DNA of 64,000 nt from Methylobacterium fujisawaense (GCF_014138435.1 NZ_JACJIM010000003.1:248001-312000); one strand, 5' to 3'; positions 28,510-37,363 are shown, numbered from the stretch's first letter. Program-made: numbers and translations. Notes: generated by a model not told the origin, from the letters alone.

Positions 28510-28899
28510 ATGCGAGAGATCAATCCGACACCGACCTACCAAGAGGCTATGCGCCTCATACGTCTCCGGAGGCGGGCGAAACGGCAAGGCCTCAAGCTGA
28601 CGCGGTCGCGCTGGCACCAGCCGTATATCCGGAACCGCGGCGGCTTCGCCCTGCTCAACAGTCAAAATGAAGTCATCGCTGGCGACGACTACAGCTTGGA
28701 CTTAGACGCAGCGGAAAATCTTCTGTCCACCATGATCAACCACGGCGCAATCGCGCTCCCACAACAGACTCGAAAATCTGGGCCACGCGGTGTCGAGGAG
28801 GCCGAAGCTGGAGGCGCCGTCTTTCAACGCATATCGTGGAGTTGGGCGGAGGGTACTGCGGGTCGTTTGTCGCGCTCGACGTCTGCTGCCGAGAATTGA
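28510..28899 (+). CDS. Small basic hypothetical protein, up to 129 aa
   Basis: Residues 1-85 look genuinely coding: a basic helix (EAMRLIRLRRRAKRQGLKL) then a compact section with GGFALLNSQNEVIAGDDYSLDLDAAENLL. The part after about residue 90 is Gly/Glu/Ser-rich and may be a run-on caused by a lost stop. The ribosome binding site is weak. It lies 31 bases after the small membrane gene, in the island. No family recognised. Confidence 0.5.
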   Translation: MREINPTPTYQEAMRLIRLRRRAKRQGLKLTRSRWHQPYIRNRGGFALLNSQNEVIAGDDYSLDLDAAENLLSTMINHGAIALPQQTRKSGPRGVEEAEAGGAVFQRISWSWAEGTAGRLSRSTSAAEN

Positions 28900-29128
28900 C
28901 CGAGGTGCCTCGGATTATCGAGAGGGGCGCAAGTCCGCCGACCACCCCAATCTCCGCACGTCCGTTTTTGCGGCAGCAGTTCTGGTCAGCGGACAGGCGG
29001 GAAACCAACCCAGGCGGCCTTCCCGCTTTCGACCCCTGCCGGTCATACGGAAGGTCGCCAACGCAACCCGAAAGCAGTCATCTGCGAGCCACCCTCAGGG
29101 TCGTTTGAGAGCGGAGACGAAGGATGAT

Positions 29129-29743
29129 TCAGGCCAGGGGAGATGGCCCCTGTGGAAGCGCAATAGTCGAAGTTGCTTCGGCAATCTGCTCCGGGCCTCC
29201 CTCGGGCGGCCAGACAGCGGCACCATAAGCCCAAGAGCGTAACTCGGTCCGTTCCTTCAAGCTCGTGAAGCCCCAAATGTGTGTGATCCGCGGTGCTCCA
29301 TCGAGAGCGTACATGTTCGCGACGAGATGCTCGGTATATTCACGTGCGGGTGCGATAGCCGCTTCCCAACCCGCGAGCGTTGGCGGCAGCCCGCCGGGCT
29401 TCAGGCGGTAGGTCCGGAACTCGTACACCCCGCCACGGTCCCCGGTCCGGATCGGCGGCAGAAAGGCGAACGGCGCATAGCTGTCCATTTCCAGCGCCGT
29501 CACCACGCTCCCCGCATTGAACGGGTTAGCACTCAGAAGCGCCCGGCGGCGCTCGGCGGTCATATCTTCCGGTGCCTCGAACCCGCGCAGCACGATCAGG
29601 CGACCGAGTGTCCCTATCTCGGTCCGCCAGCAGCCGAACAGTTCACCCTTGGCCTCCGCGTCGTTCACCCAGTCATAAACCCCGTCGGATGCTCGATCGA
29701 CTGCGAGCAACGGGCACGAAAGGGTAGCGAGTTCGTAGAGCAT
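29129..29743 (-). CDS. NIPSNAP-family protein
   Basis: 204 aa. Two dimeric alpha/beta-barrel halves: the first begins MLYELATLSCPLLAV, the second YEFRTYRLKPGGLPPTLAGWEAAI, with the NIPSNAP-type ITHIWGFTSLKERTELR. Soluble, no signal peptide. GAGG lies five bases before the ATG. Biochemical function of bacterial members is mostly unknown; some are ligand- or haem-binding. It is on the opposite strand to the siderophore genes of the island, so it is separately expressed. Confidence 0.8.
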   Translation of the reverse strand: MLYELATLSCPLLAVDRASDGVYDWVNDAEAKGELFGCWRTEIGTLGRLIVLRGFEAPEDMTAERRRALLSANPFNAGSVVTALEMDSYAPFAFLPPIRTGDRGGVYEFRTYRLKPGGLPPTLAGWEAAIAPAREYTEHLVANMYALDGAPRITHIWGFTSLKERTELRSWAYGAAVWPPEGGPEQIAEATSTIALPQGPSPLA

Positions 29744-29902
29744 GGGGACCTCGGCGTTGCACCTTCAAACCGAGAGAGCGCCGTTCGTTTCAATGGGTCT
29801 GATCTGCACCTGCCACGGGTCGGAAGCGCGAAAAGCGCCATGGCTGCCGGGCAAGATCTTTGATTTCTGCCTGTACGCTCACGCTGGCAGGGTTGCCGTC
29901 TG

Positions 29903-30292
29903 ATGTGCCACCGGCTCCAGATCCTGATTGCATTGACCCTCTTCGCTTTTCCAGTTCAGGCCGCCGGCCCTGGACGGCAGGCGACCGGCACCTTCGAGCG
30001 CAAGGAAGATGGATACGAGCAGGGCGTCGTCGTGAAGGCGTCCGGTGCGTCCGGCTATGTCGCCGAGTTCTCGGTCGGGTCCAGAGGCTGCGGTGGTGGT
30101 GTGACCATGAAGGGCCGATCGACCGGGCCTCGTACGATCCTCTTCAGCAAGACCGAGAACGGACAGACTTGCCGGATCATGGCCCGTTACAGCCCCGACC
30201 TTCGGTCGGTCGCTCTGGAGGAGGACGGCTGCCTGACGTGGCACGGCGCCTCGTGTGAATTCCAGGGCACGCTGACGCGCAAGGGTCGATAA
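29903..30292 (+). CDS. Secreted hypothetical protein, 129 aa
   Basis: A signal peptide (LQILIALTLFAFPVQAA, cleavage near residue 20) precedes a beta-rich mature domain with four cysteines (RGCGGG, QTCRI, DGCLTW, ASCEF), suggesting two disulfides. The pattern TGTFERKEDGY ... SCEFQGTLTRKGR suggests a small lipocalin-like or beta-sandwich fold, but no family is recognised. A strong GC-rich hairpin follows. Confidence 0.6.
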   Translation: MCHRLQILIALTLFAFPVQAAGPGRQATGTFERKEDGYEQGVVVKASGASGYVAEFSVGSRGCGGGVTMKGRSTGPRTILFSKTENGQTCRIMARYSPDLRSVALEEDGCLTWHGASCEFQGTLTRKGR

Positions 30293-30358
30293 CGGGCTCC
30301 GAAATCATCACGCCGCCCCGTGTGGCGCGGGCGCCATCGCCGGGAATTGGCCGCTCGG

Positions 30359-30387
30359 CCCCGCCCCGAGCTGCTCACGGGGCGGGG
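30359..30387 (+). terminator. Hairpin downstream of the secreted protein gene
   Basis: Perfect 10-bp stem CCCCGCCCCG / CGGGGCGGGG with a 9-base loop, 67 bases after the secreted-protein stop codon. No T-run follows. A candidate terminator. Confidence 0.4.
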
Positions 30388-30830
30388 GAGCGCCTGATCT
30401 CACCAACGTCTGGGCCGGGCCGATACTTAAGGTGGCTCGGGCTCAGGACGTCCGCGGCGGTCACCGGGCCATACCGGCCGGGCTCAGGATGGTACCGCGC
30501 CGGGTATCGGGGCACGAAGCAGCCCAGCGCGGCGGCGGCGAGGCTGAAGATTGGTCCGGGAAGAGGCGGGCAGAGCGTCGCAAGCGGTGGGCTCATTGCC
30601 TCACGGACGGCGCAGGCGGGGCCGCAAAACGCGACGTCGTTCATCATCGAGTCTGGGCGACCGCACCTTATTGACATCAGCACCGACACAGACCGCGCGC
30701 AAATCAGATATCGAATACGGAGTCGGAGCCAATCCGCGCTCGGTTTATTGACCTGCGGAGTGATGGCCTATATTTGCGGATCGCAACGGGATGGATTCAT
30801 TGAGCCCGAGTACGATTGAGGGGGTGGAAC

Positions 30831-31085
30831 GTGCGTGTCAGCGATCTTACCGGCCCGGTCCTCGCAGGATTTAAAGAGTTCCGTATGGTTTGCAGGTCTG
30901 CAAATGCTGACAAGATCGGCGACCCAGGCCAGGCCCTGTATGGCATGGTCTACCCTGGGCGCGGTGAATTGTATAATTGTGCACCCTACAAGGTCCGAAA
31001 ATTCTTCGCGAGCCTGGCATACGCGGCATCTCTGAACTCGGAAAATCCAGAGTTTTCTTATCCGTCTGAACGTGAGCCCGGCTGA
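30831..31085 (+). CDS. Possible small hypothetical protein, 84 aa
   Basis: The GTG at 30831 has a strong GAGGGGG seven bases upstream. The predicted protein is a neutral-to-basic soluble chain (DLTGPVLAGFKEFRMVCRSANADKIG ...) with no recognised motif. Local DNA is richer in A/T than the chromosome. Supported mainly by the ribosome binding site. Confidence 0.3.
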   Translation: MRVSDLTGPVLAGFKEFRMVCRSANADKIGDPGQALYGMVYPGRGELYNCAPYKVRKFFASLAYAASLNSENPEFSYPSEREPG

Positions 31086-31157
31086 TTGGTTGGGTCGATT
31101 TTTCGACCCGTGATTGTGTTCGAGCGCTCGAGAGTGCAAGCCGACGGCGGATGAAAA

Positions 31158-31185
31158 AGCCCCGCGCGGCGGTGCCGGCGGGGCT
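31158..31185 (-). terminator. Leftward terminator, distal copy
   Basis: Stem AGCCCCGC / GCGGGGCT with a run of five A on its left, which reads as a T-run on the minus strand. It lies beyond a similar hairpin at 31246-31272, so it may be a back-up terminator. Confidence 0.55.
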
Positions 31186-31245
31186 GCGTGAATCTTTGGG
31201 TGGCGTGTTGGGCCAGCGCAAGCCGCGGGCCAGCCGACACGAAAA

Positions 31246-31272
31246 GGCCCGCGCCGGCGGACCGGGCGGGCC
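31246..31272 (-). terminator. Leftward terminator of the 51-aa gene
   Basis: Stem GGCCCGC / GCGGGCC, with AAAA on its left (T-run on the minus strand), 21 bases after the stop of the small minus-strand gene at 31294-31449. Confidence 0.6.
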
Positions 31273-31293
31273 GGGATCTTCCGAGGGGTGAAA

Positions 31294-31449
31294 TCAGCTG
31301 AGCGCGAGCAGGGCCCGCAGTCCGCTGATTTGGTCCGCGTAGCGATGCGCCCCGCCGATCATCGCCCCGTTCTCGTCGGTAATGTACCAGCCGCTGTGAA
31401 CGGTGCTGCCCGGTTTCTCGTGGAAGTCGATGTAGGTGACCTTCAGCAT
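31294..31449 (-). CDS. Very small hypothetical protein, 51 aa
   Basis: The ATG at 31449 has AGGGGG eight bases upstream and the gene is followed by two leftward terminators, so it looks like a real independent unit. The product is a compact soluble protein (MLKVTYIDFHEKPGSTV at its start, then a WYITDENGAMIGG segment) resembling a small beta-hairpin fold. Function unknown; possibly a phage-derived accessory gene. Confidence 0.6.
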   Translation of the reverse strand: MLKVTYIDFHEKPGSTVHSGWYITDENGAMIGGAHRYADQISGLRALLALS

Positions 31450-31638
31450 GTCATGGCCCCCTGAAAGGCATGTATGGGGACAATGGGATCTGGCGGAGGG
31501 TCGTTCCGACGGCTGCGCTTGAGTCCGCAAATAAACCGCCGCGGCCGGAGCCGGGCGGTTCACGGTGGTCTTTTCGGGGCATGTCGAGGCCCGGTCTGCG
31601 CGCGGGCAGACGGCGCGGTTTCGAGTCTCCGATCGGGC

Positions 31639-32026
31639 TCAGCGCCCCGCCAGCCCGATCTTCGCCAGCATGATCCCCCCGAAGGCCAGCAGCACCGCCG
31701 AGGCCAGCCCCCAGCCGATCTTGCGCAGGTCGCGCAGGTGCCCGACCATCAGCAGGATCGCGTGCCGGATCGGCGCCGGGACCGTGCTGCGTCCGTCCAT
31801 CACAGGGTAGCCGGCTCGGTAGCACACCGTGACGGTGCCGGATTCCTGGTCCGGCGTCTCGTCCACGAGGCACGTGGCGGGCGGGCACGGATAGACCCGG
31901 TCATCGGGATCGAGGTCGGCCGGGAAGGCGGTTTCGAGCACCTGCTCGCCGAGCGAACGCCTGTCCCAGCCGTCCGAGCCGTTATCGGCAGGTCCCGAAA
32001 ACGGGCGTCTCGCCCTGGCAACGATG
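31639..32026 (-). pseudogene. Possible phage head-tail connector (gp6/gp8-like) remnant
   Basis: The open frame from about 32026 to 31639 (GTG at 31939) carries SGTVTVCYRAGYP and VPAPIRHAILLMVGHLRD. The AGY...VP.PIR.AILL..GH arrangement matches the C-terminal region of gp6-like / phiE125 gp8-like head-tail connector proteins as I know it. The upstream part is too short for a whole gene of that family (~180-200 aa). The end runs into a transmembrane-like segment (GLASAVLLAFGGIMLAKIGLAG) not expected in a connector. Best read as a deleted phage gene, possibly fused to other sequence. Moderate-to-low certainty. Confidence 0.4.
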
Positions 32027-32293
32027 TCTTAGTCGGTTGTGTGCGATCGGCTTGTCCAGAGGTGCGCCAGGCGTCGGCGGAGAGGCTTCGCCGGTCACCT
32101 GCCCTGAACGATCACCATGCTCCATGTCCCGACCCGGCTAGGTCCGCCAAGCTCGACACGCGCGACGGCAGGACCCTGAACGACCGCTGAGGGCTGCGAG
32201 CCGCGCGTGCCATGGACTAACCGCCTCGATCGACGTTTTCGCCTTTTGCTTCCAGTCTGAATAAAGTTGAACATCAGTGCCAGGGTTCCATTG
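32027..32293. other. Spacer upstream of the GGDEF-EAL gene
   Basis: About 270 bases with no supported gene. It should hold the promoter of the GGDEF-EAL gene, but no clear promoter motif was found. Confidence 0.35.
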
Positions 32294-34975
32294 ATGTTCG
32301 GATCACCTGTTCGATCGTATGCCGCTCTCGTTACGTCACTGGTCGTTCTGGCCTTTGCGATTGTGTCAGGCGCGATCGTCTTCATCGCCGACATGTACGG
32401 CCAGGCGCTGCAGGATACCGAACGCAACCTCATCGGACTCTCCACGATCCTCGCTGATCAGGCCGATCGCTCGCTCCAGGCCCTCGAGATCGTTCAAGAA
32501 GCCATCATCGAGGATATGGCCGGCGCAAAGGTCTCGACTCCCGCGGAGTACGCGGCGGCGGCGAGCCGGCGCGACTTACATGAGGCACTCAAAGCGCGCG
32601 TCGCGGCATTGCCACAGGTCAACGCGGTCACGATCATCGATCACGCCGGCCAGCTCCTGAACTTCAGCCGCTTCTGGCCGATCCCGAACGTCAACATCGC
32701 AGATCGGGATTACTTCAAGGCACTCGCTGCGGACCCGAAGCTGCAACGCTTCATCAGCCAACCGGTGCAGAACCGCGGCGACGGCGCTTGGACGATCTAC
32801 ATCGCCCGGAAGGTCACGGCGCCCGACGGAACGTTCCTCGGCCTCGTGCTCGGCGCGATCGAGCTCGGTTATTTCGAACGACTGTACCGGCAGATCGCAC
32901 CGACCGACGACGCTGTTGTCTCGGTCTTCCGCCACGACGGGATGCTGCTCGTCCGTCATCCCTATCGGGATAACGTGATCGGTAAGATTCTGCCGACCAC
33001 GGGGGCCGCGCGGATCGCCCAGACGAGTCCTCTGGGCGGCGTGATGCGCAACGTGAGCCCCGTCGATGATCAAGAACGCATCATCGCGACGAAGGCTCTC
33101 GCCGGCTACCCGCTCATTCTCAGCATCAGTCGCACGACGCAAGCGTGCCTAGCCCCCTTCCGCCGGCAGGCGCTCGCGGTCAGTGCAGCAACGGCACTCC
33201 TTCTGGTATGCATCGCGGCCCTGTTTCGGCTTTTTCTTCGGGGGGCGAGCGCCGAGCGGCGGATCGCGAGCGCCGAAGAACGCGCCCGCAGCGAGCGTGA
33301 CTTACGCGCCCATTACGAGCGGTTCGGCGTCGCTCTCGACAACATGGTCCAGGGGCTCTGCCTGTTCGACGCCGACGAGCGGCTCGTCATCCTGAACGCG
33401 CGCTTCGCCAGTCTCTACGCAATCCCCGATCACCTTCGGCAACCCGGCACGAAAGCCGAGGATCTCCGCAGGTTCGTGCTGGCGCAGCACCGCGGCTCAG
33501 GAGGTCCCTGGGAAGCCGTGCTGACGCCGCCATTACCCCGGGTGCCTTCGGACACGGCGAGCGTCATGCATCTGACTGACGATCGGGACATCAGCGTCCT
33601 CCGCGTGCTCCTTCCGGACGGAGGCTGGATATCGACGCACGAGGACATCACGGAGCGCCGTCGGAGCGAAGCGCGTTTGCGCTTCCTGGCGCGGCACGAC
33701 GTCCTGACCCAATTGCCGAATCGCCTGCATTTCGAGGAGGTCGTCGAGCTTGAGTTGGCGGCAAGCGCCGATCGGGCCGAGGATGTGGCCCTTCTCTGTC
33801 TCGACCTCGACGGCTTCAAGCAGGTCAACGATCTGTTCGGCCATCCGGCCGGAGACCGCCTGCTGATCGAGGTCGCCGCGCGCTTAAAGGGATTGATCGG
33901 CGCGCGCGGCGCGGTCGCGCGCCTCGGCGGCGACGAATTCGCGGTGCTGGCGACAGATCTCGCCGCCACCGGGCACGCTGCCGCGAGGGCCCAGGCGATC
34001 ATCGAGGCGATCTCTGCGCCCTACGCCGACGGCGAGCTGCGGTATTCCGTCAGTTGCAGTGTCGGGATCGCTCTCTTCCCCCACGATGGCGACACCTACG
34101 ACGCCCTGCTATCCGCTTCCGATATGGCGCTGGTGCGCGCCAAGAAGGAAGGCAAGGGAACCTACCGCTTTTTCGAGGCGGAGATGGATAAGGCAGCGTT
34201 CGAGCGGCACCGGTTGGCTCTGGACCTGCGCGCGGCGATCGGCACCGGACAATTCGCGCTGCACTACCAGCCCCAGTTCAGAGTCGCCTCGGATCGCGCC
34301 TGCGGCTTCGAAGCGCTTCTGCGATGGACTCATCCGACCCGTGGGACGATTTCGCCAGCGCAGTTCATACCGCTGGCAGAGGAGACCGGGGCGATCCTCC
34401 CGCTCGGCGAGTGGGTGCTCCGTGAGGCTTGCCGCGAGGCTGCGCGTTGGGCCTTGCCCCTCGGCATCGCCGTCAATCTCTCGATCGCGCAGCTCCAGCA
34501 AGCCGACCTGTGCGATGTCGTCGGTGCGGTGCTCGAGGAGACCGGACTGAAGGCCGACCGTCTCGAACTCGAGGTGACCGAGAGCCTCTTTCTGAAGGGT
34601 TCGGCACGCGCGCAGGAGACACTGCGCGACCTGAAGGCGCTCGGTGTGCGCATCTCGATGGATGATTTCGGAACGGGATACTCATCCCTGGCGACGTTGG
34701 AGGCTTTTCCGTTCGACAAGATCAAGATCGATCGGTCGTTCGTGTGGCAGATCGGCGTGACGAGCAAAGGCGGCGCGATCGTCCGGGCAATCCTCAGTCT
34801 CGGTGAGAGCTTGGACATTCCGGTCATTGCGGAGGGCGTCGAGACAGAGGCGCAGCTCACGTTTCTGCGGCAGCACGGGTGTGCAGAGATACAAGGCTAT
34901 CTGCGCGGCAAGCCGCAGCCGATCGCCTCCTACCGCGCGCTCGTCGATCTCGATCGTGACCTTGAGGTCGCTTAG
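32294..34975 (+). CDS. Sensor GGDEF-EAL protein (diguanylate cyclase/phosphodiesterase)
   Basis: 893 aa from the ATG at 32294, chosen because AGGG lies eight bases upstream; a TTG at 32267 without such a site would add nine residues. Two transmembrane helices (about 8-32 and 283-305) flank a periplasmic Cache-like sensor (about 33-280, with FWPIPNVNIADRDYFKAL). A PAS-like domain follows (about 330-450), then GGDEF (motif near 545, LGGDEFAVL) and EAL (motif near 673, FEALLRW; DDFGTGYSSL). Both catalytic motifs are intact, so it could make and break cyclic-di-GMP. It lies inside the island, just before the integrase remnant. Confidence 0.93.
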   Translation: MFGSPVRSYAALVTSLVVLAFAIVSGAIVFIADMYGQALQDTERNLIGLSTILADQADRSLQALEIVQEAIIEDMAGAKVSTPAEYAAAASRRDLHEALKARVAALPQVNAVTIIDHAGQLLNFSRFWPIPNVNIADRDYFKALAADPKLQRFISQPVQNRGDGAWTIYIARKVTAPDGTFLGLVLGAIELGYFERLYRQIAPTDDAVVSVFRHDGMLLVRHPYRDNVIGKILPTTGAARIAQTSPLGGVMRNVSPVDDQERIIATKALAGYPLILSISRTTQACLAPFRRQALAVSAATALLLVCIAALFRLFLRGASAERRIASAEERARSERDLRAHYERFGVALDNMVQGLCLFDADERLVILNARFASLYAIPDHLRQPGTKAEDLRRFVLAQHRGSGGPWEAVLTPPLPRVPSDTASVMHLTDDRDISVLRVLLPDGGWISTHEDITERRRSEARLRFLARHDVLTQLPNRLHFEEVVELELAASADRAEDVALLCLDLDGFKQVNDLFGHPAGDRLLIEVAARLKGLIGARGAVARLGGDEFAVLATDLAATGHAAARAQAIIEAISAPYADGELRYSVSCSVGIALFPHDGDTYDALLSASDMALVRAKKEGKGTYRFFEAEMDKAAFERHRLALDLRAAIGTGQFALHYQPQFRVASDRACGFEALLRWTHPTRGTISPAQFIPLAEETGAILPLGEWVLREACREAARWALPLGIAVNLSIAQLQQADLCDVVGAVLEETGLKADRLELEVTESLFLKGSARAQETLRDLKALGVRISMDDFGTGYSSLATLEAFPFDKIKIDRSFVWQIGVTSKGGAIVRAILSLGESLDIPVIAEGVETEAQLTFLRQHGCAEIQGYLRGKPQPIASYRALVDLDRDLEVA

Positions 34976-35138
34976 CGACCTTTGCCCCTGCTCCGGGCGC
35001 GATCCATCATTGCTCCTGCACCCCTCAGATCTCCGTTCACTCGATGCGCGGCCGGTGAGCGGTCCGACCATCATTTGTCCCTTCCGGTCAGAGCGGCCCC
35101 CGGGCGACACATCGGATCGCAGCCGTGGGGACGGCCCC

Positions 35139-35739
35139 GTAGCGCGCCGGCTGGTGCCGTCCGATCCGACCCTGGGCGTGTCGCTCCTCTCGGGCCGGAA
35201 CGATGCGGGCGGCTTCCACGCCTGGACCGGAGAGGAATTGGCGCGGTTCGAGGCCTGCTGGCCGGTCGGCACCCGCAGCGCCTCGCCTTCGATCTGCTGC
35301 TCTACACCGGCCTGCGCCGGGGCGACGCGGTTCGGCTCGGCTGTCAGCACGTCCGGAACGGTGAATTCCCCATCCGCACCGAAAGACCCGGATGGTGGTG
35401 ATCGCGCCGATCCTGCCGGCCCTCGCCGCGTCGAACGCCGCGGGGCCGACGGGCGATCCGTCGTTCATCTGCACCGAGCGCGGAGGGCCGTCCACCAAGG
35501 AATCATTCGGCACGTGGGTCGGGAAGGTCTGCCGCGAGGCCCAATGCCCGGGTCCGGCTCATGGGCTGCGGAAGGCCGGAGCGCGTCGCGCTGCCGAGGA
35601 TGGGGCGACAGAGGCGCAGCTCGAAGCCCTGTTCGATTGGGCCGACGGAAGTCGGGAGAGCGCAACCTACACGCGGACGACCAACCGGGCTCGGATGGCC
35701 CGCGAGGCGCGCAGAACTCTCGCCCCCTGGGCCCAGGAA
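35139..35739 (+). pseudogene. Tyrosine recombinase (island integrase), truncated and frameshifted
   Basis: Three successive reading frames encode consecutive parts of one phage-type integrase catalytic domain. Frame one, to about 35276: DPTLGVSLL ... GGFHAWTGEELARFEACWP. Frame two, about 35276-35385: RLAFDLLLYTGLRRGDAVRLG, with the first catalytic Arg. Frame three, from about 35392: HGLRKAG (HxxR) and ESATYTRTTNR, with the nucleophilic Tyr codon near 35668. The N-terminal DNA-binding half is missing and at least two frameshifts are present, so it should be inactive. The last frame runs on through the attachment repeat. Its place beside the tRNA fits an island integrase. Confidence 0.85.
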
Positions 35740-35745
35740 TTCCGC

Positions 35746-35813
35746 ACCTCAGAAACAACAAAGCCCGCCAATGCGTTGGCGGGCTGCTGTCAGGCATTTG
35801 GTGCCCAGGAAAG
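35746..35813. repeat. Right attachment repeat (attR-like) overlapping tRNA-Leu 3' end
   Basis: The partner of 24233-24300. It covers the last 15 bases of tRNA-Leu(CAG) and about 53 bases downstream of it, including the tRNA terminator with an unbroken 10-bp stem. Here the match continues into an intact tRNA, which marks this as the reconstituted target. Confidence 0.85.
35762..35785 (-). terminator. Rho-independent terminator of tRNA-Leu(CAG)
   Basis: Perfect 10-bp stem (AGCCCGCCAA / TTGGCGGGCT) with a TGCG tetraloop, followed on the minus strand by TTGTTGTTTCT. It lies 13 bases beyond the tRNA 3' end and is part of the duplicated attachment repeat. Confidence 0.85.
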
Positions 35814-35883
35814 GACTCGAACCTTCACCTCTCGCGAGACTGGTACCTGAAACCAGCGCGTCTACCAATTCCGCCACCTGGGC
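35799..35883 (-). tRNA. tRNA-Leu (anticodon CAG)
   Basis: 85 nt including an encoded CCA. The acceptor stem GCCCAGG pairs with CCTGGGC, followed by the discriminator A. The anticodon arm is CTGGT-TTCAGGT-ACCAG with CAG as anticodon (complement at 35847-35849). A long variable arm and the GGTTCGAGTCC T-arm are present, as expected for a class II leucine tRNA. Its 3' end is the integration target of the island to its left; leuC lies just upstream on the same strand. Confidence 0.95.
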
Positions 35884-35950
35884 TTGCCGTCGGCCATCGG
35901 CCGGCGACGGCTCCGTTTAGGCAACCGAGCCGCCGCCGTCAATCGGGATT

Positions 35951-37363
35951 TCAGCCCTGCGGCCATTCCCGGATATCGACGAAGCGACCGGCCACCGCCG
36001 CGGCCGCCGCCATGGCCGGGGACACGAGGTGCGTCCGCCCGCGCGGACCCTGGCGGCCCTCGAAGTTGCGGTTCGACGTCGACGCGCAGCGCTCGCCCGG
36101 ACGCAGCTTGTCCGGGTTCATCCCGAGGCACATGGAGCAACCCGGCTCGCGCCAGTCGAAGCCCGCGGCCTTGAGGATCTTGTCGAGCCCTTCCGCCTCC
36201 GCCTGCGCCTTCACGAGGCCAGAGCCCGGCACGATCATCGCCGAGACGCCCTCGTGCACCTTGCGGTCGCCGACGACCCGCGCGACCTCGCGCAGATCCT
36301 CGATGCGGCCGTTCGTGCAGGATCCGATGAAGATCCGGTCCAGGGTGATGTCGGTGATCTTGGTGCCCGGCGTCAGGCCCATATAGGCGAGCGCCTTCTC
36401 CTTCGACTGCCGCTTGTTCTCGTCGGCGATCTCGGACGGGTCCGGCACGCGGCCCTGGATCGAGATCACGTCCTCGGGGCTCGTGCCCCAGCTCACCAGC
36501 GGCGGGAGGGCGGCCGCGTCGAGGCGCACCTCGCGGTCGAAATGGGCGCCGTCGTCCGTGACGAGGCTCTCCCAGTACCGCCGCGCCGCGTCGAAGGCCG
36601 CTCCCTTGGGTGCCTTCGGCCTGTCCTTTACGTACGCGAAGGTCGTCGCGTCGGGAGCCACCATGCCGGCGCGGGCACCGCCCTCGATCGACATGTTGCA
36701 GATCGTCATCCGGCCTTCCATCGAGAGGGCGCGGATCGCCTCGCCGGCATACTCGATGACGTGGCCGGTGCCGCCAGCCGTCCCGATCTCGCCGATGATC
36801 GCCAGGATGATGTCCTTCGCGGTCACGCCCGGCGGCAGCGTCCCGTCGACGGAGACGCGCATGTTCCGAGCCTTGCGCTGCACCAGCGTCTGGGTGGCCA
36901 GCACGTGCTCGACCTCCGAGGTGCCGATGCCGTGGGCCAGCGCCCCGAAGGCCCCGTGCGTCGAGGTGTGCGAATCGCCGCAGACGATCGTCTGCCCGGG
37001 CAGCGTGAAGCCCTGCTCGGGGCCGATGATGTGGACGATGCCCTGGCGCCGGTCGAGGGCGTCGTAGAACTCGATGCCGAAATCGCGGACGTTCTCGGCG
37101 AGCGCCTCGAGCTGCGTGCGGCTCTCAGGGTCGTCGATGCCCTGCGTGCGGTCCGATGTCTGGACGTTGTGGTCCACCACGGCGAGCGTCTTTTCCGGGT
37201 GGCGCACCTTCCGGCCGGCCACGCGGAGACCCTCGAACGCCTGCGGGCTCGTCACTTCGTGAACGAGGTGACGGTCGATGTAGAGGAGGCTGGAGCCGTC
37301 CGGCTGAACATCGACGACGTGGTCGTCCCAGATCTTGTCGTAGAGGGTGCGCGGGCTGGTCAT
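35951..37363 (-). CDS. leuC: 3-isopropylmalate dehydratase large subunit LeuC
   Basis: 470 aa, the full family length. With LeuD it isomerises 2- to 3-isopropylmalate in leucine synthesis in the cytoplasm. The aconitase-type 4Fe-4S ligands are present: the cysteine in IGSCTNGR and the pair in GCSMCLGMN. The active-site segments [23 protein letters not shown] and [11 protein letters not shown] are also seen. leuD is not adjacent, so the subunits are split in this genome or lie elsewhere. It is upstream of tRNA-Leu on the same strand. Confidence 0.96.
   Translation of the reverse strand: MTSPRTLYDKIWDDHVVDVQPDGSSLLYIDRHLVHEVTSPQAFEGLRVAGRKVRHPEKTLAVVDHNVQTSDRTQGIDDPESRTQLEALAENVRDFGIEFYDALDRRQGIVHIIGPEQGFTLPGQTIVCGDSHTSTHGAFGALAHGIGTSEVEHVLATQTLVQRKARNMRVSVDGTLPPGVTAKDIILAIIGEIGTAGGTGHVIEYAGEAIRALSMEGRMTICNMSIEGGARAGMVAPDATTFAYVKDRPKAPKGAAFDAARRYWESLVTDDGAHFDREVRLDAAALPPLVSWGTSPEDVISIQGRVPDPSEIADENKRQSKEKALAYMGLTPGTKITDITLDRIFIGSCTNGRIEDLREVARVVGDRKVHEGVSAMIVPGSGLVKAQAEAEGLDKILKAAGFDWREPGCSMCLGMNPDKLRPGERCASTSNRNFEGRQGPRGRTHLVSPAMAAAAAVAGRFVDIREWPQG

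Larger units (their letters stand above)
30293..31293. other. 1-kb island stretch of low coding confidence
   Basis: Contains a hairpin at 30359-30387, one plausible small ORF at 30831-31085 and two terminator-like hairpins at 31158-31272 that face leftward. Several other short overlapping frames are open on both strands at 30322-30819, but none shows a ribosome binding site, signal peptide or family pattern that would single it out. Confidence 0.45.
24233..35813. mobile_element. Genomic island integrated at tRNA-Leu(CAG)
   Basis: An island of about 11.5 kb bounded by two 68-bp direct repeats (24233-24300 and 35746-35813) that differ at two positions. Each repeat contains the last bases of tRNA-Leu(CAG) plus its terminator. 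The whole tRNA is kept at the right end with a decayed tyrosine recombinase next to it, the classic layout for integration into a tRNA 3' end. Cargo: siderophore receptor and PepSY genes, a NIPSNAP protein, small orphans, a possible phage-gene remnant and a GGDEF-EAL regulator. The integrase decay suggests the element is now immobile on its own. Confidence 0.82.

Noticed and set aside
30322..30819. 165-codon frame and its antisense partner in the island
   Set aside because: Both strands are open over the same stretch with no start signal or family features to choose between them.
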